Positions 7,847-11,351 of a stretch of DNA of 11,351 bases are shown piece after piece. Within the stretch, counting starts at the first letter, position 1; each line of letters opens with the position of its first letter. The stretch is from contig JAAMPI010001692.1 in the NCBI GenBank assembly GCA_013054445.1, positions 1 to 11,351 of the forward strand. The letters are read 5' to 3'. The notes under the pieces were generated by a model. That model had not been told where the DNA came from and did not search any database. It was given only the letters and a program-made list of their open reading frames with translations. This stretch comes from Cudoniella acicularis. Its lineage: Eukaryota > Ascomycota > Leotiomycetes > Helotiales > Helotiaceae. The position numbers were made by a program, and so were the translations under genes.

Positions 7847-10299
7847 AGGTCACCATTGTCTGGTTTATACTTGCATTTGCTGGGCATGTAGCGGCTCAAT
7901 CGACCTGTACTGTTCTTGCAACCAACGTTCCGGCTTGTGCTGTGAGTAAAACCCAGTTGTTGCGAACTTCTATGTGTACTGATAACGAAGCAGACCGGGT
8001 GTATTGCTTCGGCTGCGTCCGTAGCTGGATGTAGTAATGGCGACTATTCGTGCCAGTGTTCAACTTCACAAGCTTCAGTCATCCAATCGCTCGCTTTAGG
8101 ATGTGCTGTGAGTAGTAAGTACAGCTATTTCTTAATTATATTAGCACCTATTATTGGGCTGTGAATTGGATTGTGGATACCTTTATAGAGTAATCTTGTT
8201 TGAGGTTCTCGAGTATCTCCTTACATAACCTCGTTACCTCCATAATCAAATCTTAGTTAGAACTTATTTGACATTCTTCACTTCTAGGCTGTGGAACTCT
8301 GGCCGCAGTTCAAGCAAGTGCATCAGCGAGAGCTGTGTGCAAATGCATTACCTCTGCGCTGACAGCAACGAGCTCGTCAAGTCTTGCGACCACGTCTATA
8401 TCCCCCTCGGGTACTTTGACATCCACCATACCCTCATCAACGATATCTTCCACGTCCTCGATACCGACATCGACGTCAGTCTCAATTTCTCTGGTCTCAA
8501 GCTCAAGCTCCCTAGTCTCAAGCTTAAGCAGTGCCATTCCAGTAACTAGCACCTCCTCATCAACAATAGGTCCAATCACCTCTGCTCCAGGGACGTCAGC
8601 ATCAAGCTGCACTGTTTCCCAGCCTTGCCAGTCCTCTCTAAACGCTATACCTGCATGCGGGGCGAGTTGCTTAGTATCAGCGGCTTCGCTAATTGGGTGC
8701 TCTGCTGGTGACTACCTGTGTCAGTGTGATAGCTCTGCTGCTCTTCAAGCCTCGGCTGCCAATTGTGTGGTTGGCGGGTGCGGCATTGGTGCAATTGCTG
8801 TGTTGAGTTCTGCTGAAGCGCTATGTGCTTGTGTGACAGCAAGTCCGACAACTCCTTGCAGCACAGCTGTTCCTACTACGACGAGTGCCTCCCAAAGTTC
8901 TTCGAGTTCATCTCCTTTGGTGTCGTCAACATCCGGAACTGCCTCATCCAGCACAGGAAGTTCAGGTACAGCGAGCTCTAGCACAGGGAGTTCAACGGTA
9001 AGCTCAAGAACGGGAACAAGCGTCGGGAGTTCGAGCACAGGTATTTCAACAGGAAGTTCGACTTCCGGAAGCTCCTCTACGCCAATAACTTCACTAGCTA
9101 GTTCAGGGTCTTCCAGCCCTATCACTATCACTGAAGTGACCACTATCTACACAACGACATGCCCGGCAACGACTACTTTCACTTCCGGGACCGAAACAAT
9201 CACTTCAACGTACCTCACTACGTCTCTTGTCACTTCTGTGGTTACCGATGAGATCACTGTTTATACTACGGTATGTCCGGCAACAACTACTTTCCTCTCC
9301 GGAACTGAAACAATTACTTCAACTTATATAACTACCTCCACAATAACGTCTTGCAATGGGGCATGCCATCACGTTCCTACTTCTATCATCACCGAAGAGA
9401 CTACTGTTTACACCACATTGTGTCCTGCAACTTCTATTTATACAGCGGGAACCCAAACAATCACCTCGATTTACCAAACCACTTCTGTCGTAACTTCTGG
9501 GTATAAAATCACCCTCACACCTCCAGTCTACACGACATATGCCACAGTATACCCAGTCATTTCTATTCAGGCTCTAGGAGCTACGACATTGACGTCCATT
9601 TACGGAACTACATCGACCATAACCTCCTGCGTGAGCAATTGCCCTACCCCGCCGTATCCCTCAACAAGCAGTGCAGCAGCCGTACAAGTAGGAGCCACCA
9701 CAGCGGCCATTATACCCGCATCCGTACCCAGCTCCCCAGTAGCAACAGCCAGCACAACCTGCGTCGCAGTAGCCGGCCTCATAACTCCTGACTGCTCCAC
9801 TGAAGCAGCAGCCATCCCGGCCTGCGCGCTGAAATGCTTCGCAACTTCCATCGCCGCCATCGGCTGCCAACTCACCGACTATGCCTGCCAATGCTCAGCC
9901 GCGAACCTGGGACGCCTCACCTCCGCGGTAACACCCTGCGTCCTAACTTCTTGCACAAGCTCTGATCTCCTCGCCGTCCAAGGCGCCGCTAATGCCGTTT
10001 GCACGTGTGCTAATTCCGGACCTGGGTCATCCACTTCTTGCTATGCAGTTGGTGCTGTGCCGACTAGTGTTGTTTATGGGGGTCTTGTTGGCACGGCCAC
10101 GGTGGGGGGGACCGTGGGAGGAACCGTGAGAGGAACCGTGGGAGGAACCGTGGGAGGAACGGTTATGAAGGGGACGAGTACTACTTCCACAGCGAGCGCC
10201 ACAGCAAGTGGGCCAGTGCAAGTTACAGGGGCGGGGAGTAGGTTCGGGGTTGGAGTGGGGGTGATTGGAGCGGCAATTGTGGCTGCTGTTGTGTTGTAG
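7843..10299 (+). CDS. Secreted triple-CFEM, Ser/Thr-rich, GPI-anchored wall protein
   Basis: Exons are 7843-7941, 7994-8114 and 8288-10299, giving 743 aa; introns of 52 and 173 nt end in CAG and TAG. Residues 1-18 form a signal peptide (hydrophobic core WFILAFAG, cleavage near VAA-Q). There are three eight-or-more-cysteine CFEM domains at about 22-93, 187-255 and 565-647. Each has PAC-x3-C, then GC-x3-D-Y-x-C-Q-C and paired downstream cysteines. The Asp in each (D50, D215, D604) matches the axial haem-iron ligand of Candida CFEM proteins. Linkers 94-180 and 256-350 are almost pure Ser/Thr, likely O-mannosylated. Residues about 352-526 hold four Thr-rich repeats of the TTVCPATTT type seen in fungal wall adhesins. 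Residues 679-698 are five GGTV-like units. The C-terminus (GAGSRFGVGVGV followed by a hydrophobic tail ending in VVL) fits a GPI-attachment signal with omega near 721-724. The probable role is haem/iron capture or adhesion at the cell wall; this is inference from family. Both introns interrupt CFEM1 only. Confidence 0.9.
8905..9075 (+). repeat. Degenerate Ser/Thr/Gly-coding minisatellite
   Basis: Irregular copies of a unit like AGCTCTAGCACAGGGAGTTC encode SSSTGSS-type peptides. Copies vary by substitution and length, so the array is old or under length change only. It forms the flexible, probably O-glycosylated stalk between CFEM2 and the Thr-rich repeats. Confidence 0.6.
9121..9645 (+). repeat. 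Four Thr-rich protein repeats (TTVCPATTT type) in the CFEM protein
   Basis: The repeat core runs as T-x-Y-T-T-x-C-P-A-T, then a GTETITSTY-like block, then TTSxxTS. The core Cys codons are at 9160, 9274 and 9421 (residues 365, 403, 452). The fourth copy has Tyr at 9550 (residue 495) instead of Cys. Spacing between copies is 38, 49 and 43 residues; the insertions after copies 2 and 4 carry Cys pairs (CNGAC, CVSNC). Similar blocks are common in fungal GPI wall proteins. Confidence 0.75.
10102..10161 (+). repeat. 12-bp tandem repeat, five copies, coding GGTV
   Basis: Units of GTGGGAGGAACC or one-to-two-base variants run five times in frame, encoding V-G-G-T (one copy V-R-G-T). They lie just before the GPI signal region. 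Multiples of 12 bp keep the frame, so copy number may differ between strains. Confidence 0.85.
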
Positions 10300-10423
10300 A
10301 TCTGGATATGATATCCTCATTTTCGATTCTTGGGTGGAAGGTTTTAGAAACGGTATCAGGGTTTTGGATTGCATATTCATTTCTTGGGTGGGAGACCGGA
10401 ACTTGGAAGGCATTTATAGTTTT

Positions 10424-10454
10424 GGGGGTTGTGGGGGAAAAGAAGGGGCTTGGG
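10424..10454 (+). other. Canonical G-quadruplex motif in CFEM 3' flank
   Basis: Four G runs (GGGGG, GGGGG, GGGG, GGG) are separated by loops of 4, 7 and 3 bases, meeting the usual G3+N1-7 rule. Two more GGG runs follow at 10461 and 10466. It lies about 125 nt after the stop on the coding strand, so it would be in the mRNA if the 3' UTR extends that far. Confidence 0.5.
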
Positions 10455-10574
10455 CTGCCAGGGCTGGGAAAGCAAGCCTGGGATAGGGAATATAGAAAGC
10501 GGTAGGGATATAGGGGGGACTTGGTGATAATGGGTCTATGACACCTTGCGATCCTTAATTTATTAATGTTAGTA

Positions 10575-10580
10575 AATAAA
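10575..10580 (+). terminator. AATAAA, candidate polyadenylation signal for the CFEM gene
   Basis: An exact AATAAA sits in a strongly A-rich patch (AGTAAATAAAATAAGAG) 276 nt after the CFEM stop codon. It is the first canonical hexamer downstream. Use would give a 3' UTR of about 300 nt that includes the G-rich tract. Confidence 0.4.
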
Positions 10581-11351
10581 ATAAGAGTATAGAATTCTAG
10601 AATATCTATACTGGATCTATGCTTGAATGAATTGCTTAACTCTTTACACTCACTCCAAATGATAATCTGTTGACTCGAGAATCCCTTCTTGGTCTTTAGA
10701 TTTAAGGAGATATTTCAGAGGGGTTTGCTCGATTACTATGCTGCTATGCAGTTGTTAGATTATCTAACATCACTTTACTAGTCGCTCCATATTCTTTCCC
10801 CTGCACTCCTGTAAAGAAATGATTAAAGTAAAAAGGAGGCCTTTCTTTTGAAGTCCCATTCAGAATGTTTCGGGGCTACCGAAAGACTAGGAAGAGGTTC
10901 AATATAGACATTTCCTAGGGTATTCTTTGCTTTCTACAAATATAAAGTAACTCTGACATTTTTTAATAAGAGATGGTAGCAATTGCTGGTTGATGTTCTT
11001 CCCAGAGTCATTATTGACTACAAAGAAATCAATATGAGGGGGAAAGGGTGTTTTAGATTAGCAGATGAGCTATAGAAGTGTTTTTGGTTTGTTGGTGTTG
11101 CTGAGACAGTAGGGAGTGGTTTAAGGGAATCGTCTATTGTCATAAATAGAGAGAAATTTCTAACCAATGTCTCATCTGGTAGAATAATTGAGGTGTCTGC
11201 ATGCCATTTTGTTCCCTATTCGTTTCAATTGTACAATTCGTCCGCTTTCAATGCTCATCTAGCAAAGCAATGCAATGCAAGCCATCCGCCAGTCAATCAA
11301 CCCGTTGGAACTCCACACCCCCTCCACTTAATTATATCCTCTCCAACCCTC

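Larger units (their letters stand above)
10300..11351. other. CFEM 3' flank and gene-free right end
   Basis: No supported gene is seen. The first 220 nt are strongly G-rich on the plus strand, with many GGG runs. After about 10540 the sequence is AT-rich with frequent stops in all frames. The last 80 nt are C-rich and pyrimidine-biased, which could be the leader of a gene beyond the right edge, but there is no start codon to support this. Confidence 0.5.

Noticed and set aside
8310..9143. Two long minus-strand open frames (100 and 132 codons) opposite the Ser/Thr-rich part of the CFEM gene
   Set aside because: They are the mirror of low-complexity Ser/Thr codons, giving repetitive Val/Leu/Glu/Pro peptides. 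There is no start context, splice signal or domain.
10027..10505. Open frames on both strands over the CFEM C-terminus and 3' flank
   Set aside because: The minus-strand frame mirrors the GGTV repeat as a Ser/His repeat. The plus-strand frames run through the G-rich tail without any features.
1..11351. tRNA, rRNA, CRISPR array or prokaryotic operon signals
   Set aside because: I found no foldable tRNA with A and B boxes, no rRNA-like sequence and no spaced direct repeats. Introns and protein families show a fungal nuclear origin.

Overview
The window looks like nuclear DNA of a filamentous ascomycete (Pezizomycotina). The evidence is short spliceosomal introns (46-88 nt, one of 173 nt) with GTRAGT-type donors and CTRAY-like branch points, a fungal Fur-type NCS1 permease, a fungal phytanoyl-CoA-dioxygenase-family protein, and a secreted CFEM wall protein with a GPI-type C-terminus. 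CFEM domains are restricted to fungi. A helotialean (Leotiomycetes) origin is my impression from protein style only; nothing here proves it.

Layout: 1-250 holds open reading frames cut by the left edge, possibly the end of a gene that I cannot identify. 251-1206 is gene-free apart from the permease 3' flank. 1207-3216 (minus) is a complete five-exon NCS1 permease gene (585 aa). 3217-3859 is a 643-nt divergent promoter region. 3860-5062 (plus) is a complete five-exon 2-oxoglutarate/Fe(II) dioxygenase gene of the PhyH family (322 aa). 5063-7842 is a 2.8-kb stretch with no convincing gene. 7843-10299 (plus) is a three-exon gene for a 743-aa secreted protein with three CFEM domains, Ser/Thr-rich linkers, four Thr-rich repeats, a Gly-Gly-Thr-Val minisatellite and a probable GPI signal. 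10300-11351 is 3' flank, G-rich at first and AT-rich later.

How the genes may work together: the permease and dioxygenase are head-to-head and share one promoter region with GATA-type sites, a CACGTG box and a TGAGTCA box. They could be co-expressed for uptake and oxidation of a nucleobase-like or related nitrogen compound, but this is inference from layout. The CFEM gene appears to be an independent unit, probably a wall-anchored haem/iron-binding or adhesive protein. All three CFEM domains keep the Asp that acts as axial haem ligand in characterised members.

The least ordinary signals are the triple-CFEM architecture with introns confined to the first CFEM copy, the use of AAG 3' splice sites in three of four dioxygenase introns, the divergent permease/dioxygenase pair, and an upstream ORF whose stop overlaps the CFEM start codon as ATGA. 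I saw no clearly new multi-gene system.
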